A stretch of 23,048 nt of DNA from Collinsella sp. (GTDB lineage Bacteria; Actinomycetota; Coriobacteriia; Coriobacteriales; Coriobacteriaceae), in the NCBI GenBank assembly GCA_019419525.1, contig DXZU01000028.1, forward strand, positions 1 through 23,048, read 5' to 3'. The notes beneath the pieces are model-generated. The model saw only the letters and a program-made list of their open reading frames with translations, searched no databases and was not told the DNA's origin. Made by a program: the position numbers and the translations under genes. Position 1 is the stretch's first letter. Each line of letters opens with the position of its first letter. This document shows, piece after piece, positions 17,372-23,048 of this stretch.

Positions 17372-18562
17372 CTATTCGTTAACGTCCTCGGTATTGTCGC
17401 GGTCACTGGCAAGCATTGCTGCGCCGGCGACTGTCGTCGCCATGGCGGCAGCGGCGAGCCCGGCGGCAATGCCGGAACCGTCGCCCGTGTTGGCGAGCTT
17501 TCCGCCCGAGCCCTTGCCCTTGTTGCCCTTACCATTCTTATCAGCGCTGTCTGCGTTGGAACCCGTGCCGCTGCCGTTGCCGGCGCCGGTGCCGCCTGCA
17601 CTGCCCGAGGCCGCTACGGTAAAGCTTGCGGCTCCGTCGCTGGCGAGCGTGTAGTTCTGCGCCGCGTCGCCCAAGAGACCGTTCACGCGCACCCAGTACG
17701 TTCCTGCGGCAAATGTTTCGCCCTCGGCCATTGCCGTGCCCGGAGCGCCGTTCGCGTCGTGCACAAACTCGAGCTGGGCCGTGCAGGCATCGGTTTCGAG
17801 CTTGCCCTCGAGTGATGCCGCAATCTTGGCGCGCACGTCTTCGCCGGCCTTAAGGCCTTCGAGTCCCTCAAAATGGGGCGTCAGCGCGCGTGGATCGATA
17901 TCGATGGGCACAGAGCCCTGCAGCCCCGTAACGGTCTCGTTGCCCAGGGCGTCGACATCCACGTATTCAATGGCAAACGCATGGCCCGAAGCTGTCGCGT
18001 TGAGCGCGTTGCTGCTGTCGGCAAGGCGGAAATGACCTTCGCCAACGGTCTTGCCATCCTGGAATGAGGCATCGCTCAGCGAGTCGCCGTACGTCATGCG
18101 CATGCGGGTCGGGAGATAGTACGGGAGATAGTACGAAGCCGTCTGCTTGTGCTCCGTATCGTAATTGCGCTGGTAGATGCTCCGGGCCAGCGCCGCATCA
18201 ACAAAGTCGGATGCGATGATGCCAATGTGCTTGAGGTAATCTGACTTTGTATCCTCGGTGCCGCTGGGGTTGATGTACGGGCTCTTATACAGATGCTCGT
18301 TGACTACTCGTGCCGAGGTAAAAGGATTGCCTCCGTGCGACAAGCCCGTGCAGCTGGTGTAGTTGATAGACCAGCAGCGCTCCAGGACTTGCTCCTTGGC
18401 CCCGTTATCGTCCTCGACATCTACCTCGTTGCGCGTGCGCCCGGTCGTTTCCTTCAGCGCATTATCGACCCAGCTGAGCTTGTCGGTTCCCGTGAGTTTG
18501 TACTTGTCCTGGGCGTATACCTTGGTGCAATAGGGCTCTTTGTCGCCTGTTCCCCCGCGGCT
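17372..18562 (-). CDS. 3' part of frameshifted PI-PLC-like surface protein
   Basis: This frame is open from 18562 and continues the PI-PLC-like protein after a frameshift. It begins DKEPYC after a short Gly-rich stretch, carries the end of the catalytic region and one or more beta-rich modules, a Gly/Ser/Lys linker (GSGTGSNADSADKNGKGNKG) and the tail LANTGDGSG plus a hydrophobic helix and RDNTEDVNE. The LAxTG-type motif suggests sortase anchoring (class E sortases prefer LAxTG), though the final tail is acidic, not basic. The first ATG inside is at 18343 (323 aa) and lacks a good ribosome site, so independent translation is unlikely. The terminator at 17304 follows. Confidence 0.75.
   Translation of the reverse strand, partial: SRGGTGDKEPYCTKVYAQDKYKLTGTDKLSWVDNALKETTGRTRNEVDVEDDNGAKEQVLERCWSINYTSCTGLSHGGNPFTSARVVNEHLYKSPYINPSGTEDTKSDYLKHIGIIASDFVDAALARSIYQRNYDTEHKQTASYYLPYYLPTRMRMTYGDSLSDASFQDGKTVGEGHFRLADSSNALNATASGHAFAIEYVDVDALGNETVTGLQGSVPIDIDPRALTPHFEGLEGLKAGEDVRAKIAASLEGKLETDACTAQLEFVHDANGAPGTAMAEGETFAAGTYWVRVNGLLGDAAQNYTLASDGAASFTVAASGSAGGTGAGNGSGTGSNADSADKNGKGNKGKGSGGKLANTGDGSGIAAGLAAAAMATTVAGAAMLASDRDNTEDVNE
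18111..18134. repeat. Tandem 12-bp duplication (GGGAGATAGTAC x2)
   Basis: Two exact adjacent copies add the residues YYLP twice (YYLPYYLP) to the PI-PLC-like protein. The duplication is in frame and looks recent. Confidence 0.85.
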
Positions 18563-19872
18563 TCAAAGCCCCGCGCGTCTTGGACGAGACACATAGTGGC
18601 GCTGTCGGAGTGAGCCTTGATCTTGTCATCCCATTCGGTAAGGTCGAGGCCCCACGTGTGGCCGCTTACACTGTTGCCGGCGAGCCTAAATCGACGCAGC
18701 AGAACGATCTTTCCGCGCACCTCGTGTAGCGTGGGGATTCGGCTCGACGTATAGAACAGTTTGGGGTTGTCGTCCAAAACCTTGGCGAAAGCCGTCGTAA
18801 CACTTTCGTCGGTAGCCTCGTCGTTGCCTCGTGATACAAGCATGATGAGCGCTTCTGTCGGGTTTTCGTTCAAAAACGTTTTGAAGTAGCCTATGACATC
18901 GGAAAGATGCATAAAGCACGCGTCTTTTTTGAGCAGGTAGTAATCCCCGTGGTCGATACCGGGGTCGTCGCCCTTTCCGAGCCGGATATCAAAATAGCGA
19001 ATGCCTTCGAGCAACTGCGTGGGAATGTAATCCTGCTGGCATTTTACTTGCGAGGATTGGGGCTCAGTGTCGTTGTCCACGCTGCAGGTGCCCGAATCGT
19101 GCGTACCCGGGATGCTCAGCTCGTCGAGGAACTTGTTGTCGTCGACGTATTTCATCCAACATGGCCCATCGACGTAGCTGCTGTACGTGATCCAGTCGAG
19201 GCTGCTAACCGTGGCATCGTTCTTTTTCATGTCGTAACCGATAAGTTCGAGCTCCCACGGAATGCTCTTACTCTTATGGCAGATCTTATTGTTGTCCTGG
19301 TCTTCGCCGTTCGATTCTATTGCCAGGTACTTAATGTCTTTTTTCTCGGTTTCTTTCTCGACCGTGCGGTCTCGGATGATACAGGTTCCGTTTGATTGAC
19401 GCTCGAACGCAAAAGCGCGGCTGGGCTTGTTGTCATACTCGCCGCCCCATACGTGGATGACCTTTCCATCTTTGTCAGAGTCGTCGTCGACCGACCAAAT
19501 GCTGTAGCCCGTCTTTTTATGCTCTTCGAAATTGAGCAAGGTGCGGATAGCATACCAGTTTGTATCGTCATTCTTGGTCGTTACGTTCTCAAGGATGAGC
19601 TTGCTGGACGTGCCGTCGTTAAACAGGTGGCAGACGTTGCCGCGAACGTTGCCGTCTTGGTTGACGCTCGCGGTGCGAAAATAGCCCGCGGGGCGAAGGC
19701 GAATGACGAACTTGTCGAGGGTGGCCGCCGGTGTGGGCGTGTCTTCTGCAAATGCCGCGCGCATGGGAAGGCCCAATCCCGCGGTTTCGGGCAGGCTTGC
19801 AAGCGGCGACAACGCCGCAAGTCCTAGGCCCAGCGTAAACGCTCGACGACTGATGGCGTGGTGTTCGGTCAT
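18454..19872 (-). CDS. 5' part of PI-PLC-like protein, Tat-exported
   Basis: Phosphatidylinositol-specific phospholipase C X-domain proteins cleave glycerophosphoinositides or GPI-type lipids by general acid-base catalysis. Residues 1 to about 44 form a twin-arginine signal (SRRAFTLGLGLAAL, cleavage near AFAED). The X domain starts around residue 250, with H258 (IPGTHDSGT), R297 (YFDIRLG) and H308 (DHGDYY), matching the His32/Arg69/His82 set of Bacillus PI-PLC, then ENPTEALIMLVSRG. The frame goes off at the G5 run (18552-18556) and runs 30-odd wrong codons to a stop at 18454. Adding one G would give GFEAAGGTGDKEPYC and an 833-aa protein continuous to 17372. The start ATG 19872 has GGAGG 4 nt upstream. 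It is a pseudogene, a phase-off state or a sequencing error. Confidence 0.82.
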   Translation of the reverse strand: MTEHHAISRRAFTLGLGLAALSPLASLPETAGLGLPMRAAFAEDTPTPAATLDKFVIRLRPAGYFRTASVNQDGNVRGNVCHLFNDGTSSKLILENVTTKNDDTNWYAIRTLLNFEEHKKTGYSIWSVDDDSDKDGKVIHVWGGEYDNKPSRAFAFERQSNGTCIIRDRTVEKETEKKDIKYLAIESNGEDQDNNKICHKSKSIPWELELIGYDMKKNDATVSSLDWITYSSYVDGPCWMKYVDDNKFLDELSIPGTHDSGTCSVDNDTEPQSSQVKCQQDYIPTQLLEGIRYFDIRLGKGDDPGIDHGDYYLLKKDACFMHLSDVIGYFKTFLNENPTEALIMLVSRGNDEATDESVTTAFAKVLDDNPKLFYTSSRIPTLHEVRGKIVLLRRFRLAGNSVSGHTWGLDLTEWDDKIKAHSDSATMCLVQDARGFEAAGEQATKSPIAPRYTPRTSTNSREPTSSAGSIMR

Positions 19873-19915
19873 AACTCCTCCATTCGCAGGGTGCGGTAAT
19901 GCGCTCATTTTGGTC

Positions 19916-19921
19916 ACTATA
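19916..19921 (-). promoter_or_regulatory. Candidate -10 of the PI-PLC-like gene
   Basis: TATAGT on the minus strand, 43 bp before the ATG at 19872. The -35 position is poor (GACACC at 17 bp spacing). Confidence 0.45.
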
Positions 19922-20078
19922 CTGCCCGGATGTTTAAAGGTGTCGGCTTAAATTGTGTGCGCGGCGCTATAAATCGGCGGGCGGACGTGTTTGGGTGCTT
20001 GCCGTTTTCGTACCGTTGCCACATTTGGGGTGGTTCCGGCGTCCGGCATCCTCGCGTTCGTCAGGTGCCGGCATAAGA

Positions 20079-20108
20079 AAGGGAGGGTCGGTTTACCGGC
20101 CCTCCCTT
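20079..20108 (-). terminator. Terminator after the lipoprotein gene
   Basis: AAGGGAGGGTCGG (20079-20091) pairs with CCGGCCCTCCCTT (20096-20108) around TTTA, with one non-Watson-Crick position. Reading leftward it is followed by TTTCTT-like sequence, so it serves the minus-strand lipoprotein gene. Confidence 0.75.
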
Positions 20109-20178
20109 AGTACGAAACGCTGGGGCACCGTCGCTTGTTTGCACTGCGCCCGTGTTTCCCGCTGCGCTCGCCAGTTGC

Positions 20179-20772
20179 TTAGCGCTTGATCTCGATATCG
20201 TCGAGCTTGACGTCCATGGCCTCGGTCTTGGCTTCGGCGATGTCGTCGGCAAATTCCAGAGACTTCATCATGGTCTCGACGGCGTCCTTGTGTTCCTCGA
20301 CATTGTCGATGCTCACGTAAACGCTGCCGCCGCCTGCTTCGGTGAAGTACTCAGTCGTTACGCCGCCCGAGTGTGTATAGGAAGCGTTGCGCCAAGTCTT
20401 GCCGTTGTACTTGACGGGATCATTCTCGGTCCACTCAAAGTTGGCCTTCCATTTGGCCTCGTAGTCGAACAGCTCGTCAGCGTTCTTGTCAGAGTCGAAG
20501 ACAGGGATGAAGCGATCGCTGGCGTGCTCGCTCTCGGTGAACTTAAACTGGGCCCTGTCGGCGGTGTCGCCGGCAACGTCGGTGATCTCGACGCCCTCGG
20601 GCACCTCGACCTTAAACCAAATGAAGTCGGTCCTCATATCCACGGCTGGCTTTTCTGCGCCGCCGCCACCGCCACTGCCGGTAGCGCCGCCGCTTCCGCC
20701 GCAACCCACCAGGGCAACCGCGGCAAGGAGACTGATGCAGAGTGTGAGAATCGCAAAGGCCTTCTTTTTCAT
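20179..20772 (-). CDS. Secreted lipoprotein, unknown function
   Basis: The 197-aa protein is an exported, lipid-anchored protein. It has a Lys-rich N-terminus, a hydrophobic core and a lipobox LVGC ending in C24, followed by a Gly/Ser-rich flexible stretch (about 25-38). The mature part alternates beta strands and acidic loops (DFIWFKVEVPEGVEI, GGSVYVSIDN) and ends in a charged helix region (EEHKDAVETMMKSLEF). No enzyme motif is visible. The pattern resembles small adhesion or lipid-binding lipoproteins with a one-domain beta sandwich, but I cannot name it. AGGAGG lies 8 nt before the ATG. It is monocistronic, with hairpins on both sides. Confidence 0.85.
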   Translation of the reverse strand: MKKKAFAILTLCISLLAAVALVGCGGSGGATGSGGGGGAEKPAVDMRTDFIWFKVEVPEGVEITDVAGDTADRAQFKFTESEHASDRFIPVFDSDKNADELFDYEAKWKANFEWTENDPVKYNGKTWRNASYTHSGGVTTEYFTEAGGGSVYVSIDNVEEHKDAVETMMKSLEFADDIAEAKTEAMDVKLDDIEIKR

Positions 20773-20844
20773 GGTCGTGTCCTCCTCGATCTGTAACCGC
20801 CCATGGATTACCTGCCTTTACTGTACGCGTGGACGGCTCGCTAG

Positions 20845-20860
20845 GGTGGGCCATGTGTCC
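20845..20860. repeat. Direct repeat copy 1 (GGTGGGCCATGTGTCC)
   Basis: The same 16 bp recurs at 21053-21068. The inner sequence TGGGCCATGTGTCCCA has inverted TGGG/CCCA ends, so it could be a regulator site upstream of the lipoprotein gene. Confidence 0.5.
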
Positions 20861-20915
20861 CATTCTGAGGGCCGGATTTGCGCCGTTAAGTGGCAATATG
20901 TGCGGTCGCAAAAGA

Positions 20916-20944
20916 GGGGAGGGCCGATGCTGTCGGCCCTCCCC
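20916..20944 (-). terminator. Terminator-like hairpin without an assigned gene
   Basis: A perfect 12-bp stem (GGGGAGGGCCGA with TCGGCCCTCCCC, loop TGCTG) is followed leftward by CTCTTTTGC. It would stop a minus-strand transcript, but no minus-strand gene lies to its right. Its stem resembles the terminator at 20079. Confidence 0.6.
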
Positions 20945-21052
20945 GGGGTGAGGTGCCCGTTGATTTAATGGGGCGCGCGTGCGTGGGCGTTGCCCCAACA
21001 GGTTCCTTGTTTATAGATATGCCTCAGTTTTTGACGTCCGGAAGTCTCGAAA

Positions 21053-21068
21053 GGTGGGCCATGTGTCC
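21053..21068. repeat. Direct repeat copy 2 (GGTGGGCCATGTGTCC)
   Basis: Second exact copy of the 16-mer at 20845-20860, 208 bp away, between the lipoprotein and fchA genes. Confidence 0.5.
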
Positions 21069-21126
21069 TATGTTTGCGGTGCCGACGCCTATCGTTCGTC
21101 ATAGAAATCCGCGATGGCCAGGTGCG

Positions 21127-21155
21127 CTGACGCTCATGTACTTATGGGCTAGACT
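21127..21155 (+). promoter_or_regulatory. Candidate fchA-folD promoter
   Basis: CTGACG (21127-21132) and TAGACT (21150-21155) are spaced by 17 bp, giving 4 of 6 matches to each consensus hexamer. The start codon is about 78 bp downstream, leaving room for a structured leader. Confidence 0.45.
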
Positions 21156-21177
21156 TAGCACCATTATGTGATTGATG

Positions 21178-21205
21178 CGGTCGGTCGGCGGTTGCCACCC
21201 GACCG
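21178..21205 (+). promoter_or_regulatory. Leader stem-loop upstream of fchA
   Basis: CGGTCGG (21178-21184) pairs with CCGACCG (21199-21205). A small internal loop (TC/AC) follows, then an inner GGC/GCC stem with a GGTT loop. It has no T run, so it is not a terminator. It ends 27 nt before the ATG and could protect the mRNA or act as a regulatory leader. Confidence 0.5.
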
Positions 21206-21232
21206 ATGTATATGACTTGAAGGTGCGTGCGT

Positions 21233-21865
21233 ATGAGCCAAGAGATGATGGATAAAACATGTCGAGAGTTTGCCGAGGCGCTTGCCGCACGCGAGCCGGT
21301 TCCCGGCGGCGGTAGCGCGAGCGCCTTTGTGGGCGCGCTGGGCGCCTCGCTGTGCGGAATGGTTGCCCGCTACGGTGCGACCAATCCCGCGCTTGCTGAT
21401 CGTGCGGATGACCTGGCGCGCGCGTTTGCTCAGGCTGATGAGCTGTCCCAGGAGCTTGTCGAGTTGGTTGCCGAGGACGTTCGTGCCTACGGGCAGGTGT
21501 CCGCGGCGTACGGTATTCCGCGTGACGATCCGGCTCGAGCGACCGCGATTCAGGATGCGCTGCATGTGGCCGCTATGCCGCCGTATCGCATTATGGATGC
21601 CTGCGGGCGTGCGCTGGCGCTGCTCGAGGACATGGCCGACAAGGGTTCGCGTCAACTGCTGTCCGATGTGGCGTGCGGCGCCGTGTTCTGCCGTGCCGCT
21701 ATGCAGGGCGCGAGTTTGACGCTCTTTGCGAACACCACGTCTATGAAGGATTGCGCTCGTGCTGAGGAGCTCGAGACGGCGTGTGATGAGTTGCTCGACA
21801 CATGGTTGCCGCGCGCCGATGCGCTGGCGCGCCGCGCCTCCGACGCTGCAAGGAAGAGAGGATAG
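21233..21865 (+). CDS. fchA: Methenyl-tetrahydrofolate cyclohydrolase (FchA/FTCD-C family)
   Basis: This cyclodeaminase/cyclohydrolase-family enzyme interconverts 10-formyl- and 5,10-methenyl-tetrahydrofolate in the cytosol. The 210-aa all-helical product has the usual length and the diagnostic EPVPGGGSASAF at 21-32, then long helices (VGALGASLCGMVARYG, LVEDVRAYGQV-like region, MADKGSRQLLSDVACGAVFCRAAMQGA) ending in an amphipathic tail. I chose ATG 21233, with AAGG 9 nt upstream; a GTG at 21227 would sit almost on the ribosome site. folD starts 2 bp after its stop. The family also includes formimino-tetrahydrofolate cyclodeaminase, but no histidine-degradation genes are nearby. The neighbouring FolD lacks cyclohydrolase residues, which makes the cyclohydrolase role the best reading. 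Confidence 0.9.
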   Translation: MSQEMMDKTCREFAEALAAREPVPGGGSASAFVGALGASLCGMVARYGATNPALADRADDLARAFAQADELSQELVELVAEDVRAYGQVSAAYGIPRDDPARATAIQDALHVAAMPPYRIMDACGRALALLEDMADKGSRQLLSDVACGAVFCRAAMQGASLTLFANTTSMKDCARAEELETACDELLDTWLPRADALARRASDAARKRG

Positions 21866-21867
21866 TC

Positions 21868-22722
21868 ATGGCTGAACTGCTGAAGGGTGCTCCCGTTGCT
21901 CGCGCTTTGATCGTGGAACTTGCTGCTCGCTGCGCAGCCCTGCGCGAGCGGGGCGTTGTTCCGACGTTGGCTATCGTGCGTGTAGGTGAACGCGAGGACG
22001 ACCTATCCTACGAGCGCGGTGCGCTCAAGCGCTGTGAAAAAGTGGGGATTGAGGCTCGTCGCGTTTTGCTTTCTGCCGATGTTTCGCAGGACGAGCTGTT
22101 GACGGCTATCGAGGACATCAATGCCGATTCGGCTGTTCATGGCTGTCTGATGTTCCGCCCGCTGCCCGCCGGCCTTGACGAGGACGCGGTTGCCGCGGCA
22201 CTCGATCCTGCCAAGGACGTTGACTCCATGACGCCGGCTTCGCTGCTCACCACGCTTTCGGGGCGCGGCGAGGGTTTTGCCCCCTGCACAGCCGAAGCCG
22301 TGCTTGCTTTGCTGGATCATTACGGCGTTGAGCTGGATGGGGCCAAGGTCGCGGTCGTTGGTCGGTCGCTGGTGATTGGCCGTCCCGTTGCCGCCATGCT
22401 TACGGCTCGCAATGCCACAGTGACGACGTGCCATACGCATACGCACGACCTTGCTGCCGAGTGCCGTGCTGCCGACATTGTGGTTGCCGCCGTTGGACGC
22501 GCGCGTACGATTGGCGTGGATGCGGTTCGAGAGGGCCAGACGATCATTGATGTTGGCATTAATTGGGACGAGGCCGCTGGCAAGCTGGTGGGTGACGTCG
22601 ATTCTGATGCTGCGGAGCCGGTCGTTAACGCCATCACGCCCGTGCCGGGCGGCGTGGGCGCTGTGACGACGGCGATCCTCGCCAAACACGTGATCGAGGC
22701 GGCCGAGCGCGCATCGAAATAG
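21868..22722 (+). CDS. folD: Methylene-tetrahydrofolate dehydrogenase (FolD), likely monofunctional
   Basis: FolD normally oxidises 5,10-methylene-tetrahydrofolate with NAD(P) and hydrolyses the methenyl product. The 284-aa protein has the folate domain (1-115 or so), the VHGCLMFRPLP segment, KDVDSMTP, the Rossmann motif VAVVGRSLVIGRPVA and the C-terminal VNAITPVPGGVGAVTTA. The cyclohydrolase residues are unusual. The lysine that should lie four residues after Y48 (human K56) is A52, and the Gln of the usual QLPLP (human Q100) is F96; only D119 (human D125) remains. Loss of that lysine abolishes cyclohydrolase but not dehydrogenase in studied enzymes, so this is probably a dehydrogenase only, served by FchA encoded 2 bp upstream. 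AGAGGA precedes the ATG at 21868. Confidence 0.93.
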   Translation: MAELLKGAPVARALIVELAARCAALRERGVVPTLAIVRVGEREDDLSYERGALKRCEKVGIEARRVLLSADVSQDELLTAIEDINADSAVHGCLMFRPLPAGLDEDAVAAALDPAKDVDSMTPASLLTTLSGRGEGFAPCTAEAVLALLDHYGVELDGAKVAVVGRSLVIGRPVAAMLTARNATVTTCHTHTHDLAAECRAADIVVAAVGRARTIGVDAVREGQTIIDVGINWDEAAGKLVGDVDSDAAEPVVNAITPVPGGVGAVTTAILAKHVIEAAERASK

Positions 22723-22759
22723 GCGTTTTGGGCTGTTTGAGGGGTTAGCTCTATACCCC

Positions 22760-22989
22760 GTGGACAAAAAATGCCAAATATGAGTACTGTTGCCAAGATA
22801 GTCACATATTCTTTAGGTCAAATAGGCTCTCTAACGATATTTATTATCGATAAAGAGCCTATTTTATTGGACCTATGAGGAATTACATCATCTAATTTTT
22901 GAACAAATGTAGACTTTTGACACCCATACGTAGCAAAATTGATGTTACTAAATTGGTGACAGTACACACATTTGGCATTTTTTGACCAC
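22760..22989. mobile_element. MITE-like element with long terminal inverted repeats
   Basis: A 230-bp AT-rich block stands out from its GC-rich surroundings. Its ends (from 22760 rightward, from 22989 leftward) are imperfect inverted repeats over about 45 bp: GTGGACAAAAAATGCC on the left against GTGGTCAAAAAATGCC on the right, continuing through TGAGTACTGT/TGTGTACTGT. CCCC and GGGG flanks extend the pairing. It encodes no protein I can support. It is non-autonomous and would need a transposase elsewhere. The alternative is a repeated RNA or terminator element. Confidence 0.7.
22820..22867 (+). terminator. Central hairpin of the MITE, probable folD terminator
   Basis: AAATAGGCTCT (22820-22830) pairs perfectly with AGAGCCTATTT (22854-22864), with an inner CGATA/TATCG stem and an outer TAGGTC/GACCTA pairing, followed by T-rich sequence. 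It is the first strong hairpin after folD and probably ends that transcript on either strand. Confidence 0.6.
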
Positions 22990-23048
22990 AGGGGGGTGGC
23001 GCGCGCAGACGTGGTGTAAGAGCGTCCCGAGGTCCGTCGCTGCAAGTC

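Larger units (their letters stand above)
19873..20178. other. Intergenic stretch, PI-PLC-like gene to lipoprotein
   Basis: About 306 bp without a gene. It holds the candidate PI-PLC promoter (19916-19921) and the lipoprotein terminator (20079-20108). I see nothing else. Confidence 0.6.
20773..21126. other. Intergenic stretch with hairpin and repeated 16-mer
   Basis: No gene can be supported here. It holds the lipoprotein leader, two copies of GGTGGGCCATGTGTCC (20845-20860 and 21053-21068), a minus-strand terminator-like hairpin (20916-20944) and a TATAAA box on the minus strand (+ strand 21010-21015). Together these could mark a short leftward RNA. Confidence 0.4.

Noticed and set aside
22818..23045. 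75-codon minus-strand frame across the MITE-like element
   Set aside because: It crosses the inverted repeats and the GC-rich flank and has no ribosome site; the sequence is explained by the repeat structure.

Overview
The window looks like chromosome of a high-GC, Gram-positive gut actinobacterium. A Coriobacteriia member close to Collinsella is my best guess. It rests on base and codon composition, strong AGGAGG-type ribosome sites, a Tat-exported surface enzyme ending in a LAxTG-type tail, and the gene repertoire. That is inference; no rRNA or other marker gene is present.

Left part (1-5824), housekeeping: formate--tetrahydrofolate ligase (fhs) with an extended -10 promoter and a terminator; a single-pass membrane protein with a PASTA-like extracellular domain and heptad repeats; a convergent cation diffusion facilitator whose metal-site motifs resemble manganese exporters; and a double zinc-ribbon protein.

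Middle part (5849-13822) is the most interesting: a type I restriction-modification locus built as an invertible shufflon. hsdR-hsdM-hsdS runs leftward from 13822 to 8672, and the resident HsdS holds only one target-recognition domain (TRD 'A', 181 aa). Facing it is a rightward block: an orphan HsdS C-terminal half (TRD 'B'), a tyrosine recombinase, and a full two-TRD HsdS (TRDs 'C'+'D') joined to the recombinase gene by an ATGA overlap. Four copies of one 16-bp sequence (CTAAATGGCTATTTAG; one copy has a mismatch) lie at 5867, 6491, 8065 and 8680 in alternating orientation, exactly at the TRD borders. Read one way the 16-mer encodes the HsdS hinge 'LNGYL'; read the other way it encodes the C-terminal tail 'LNSHL'. 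Inversion between sites can give TRD D to either of two convergent hsdS genes, and turning the recombinase-C block can change C's partner from D to B.

Right of this (13823-16841) are an 860-bp stretch with only remnants, then a leftward group: a YhcG/DUF1016-type PD-(D/E)XK nuclease, an ADP-ribosylglycohydrolase and a 73-aa unknown. Together with the restriction system this resembles a defence island.

Right part (17010-23048): a small PH-like protein; a large secreted PI-PLC-like protein interrupted by a one-base frameshift at a G5 run; a lipoprotein; and a folate pair, fchA-folD. This FolD lacks two of the three cyclohydrolase residues, so the adjacent FchA probably does that step. With Fhs it completes the route from formate to methylene-tetrahydrofolate. 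The window ends with a 230-bp AT-rich MITE-like element with long imperfect terminal inverted repeats and a central hairpin.
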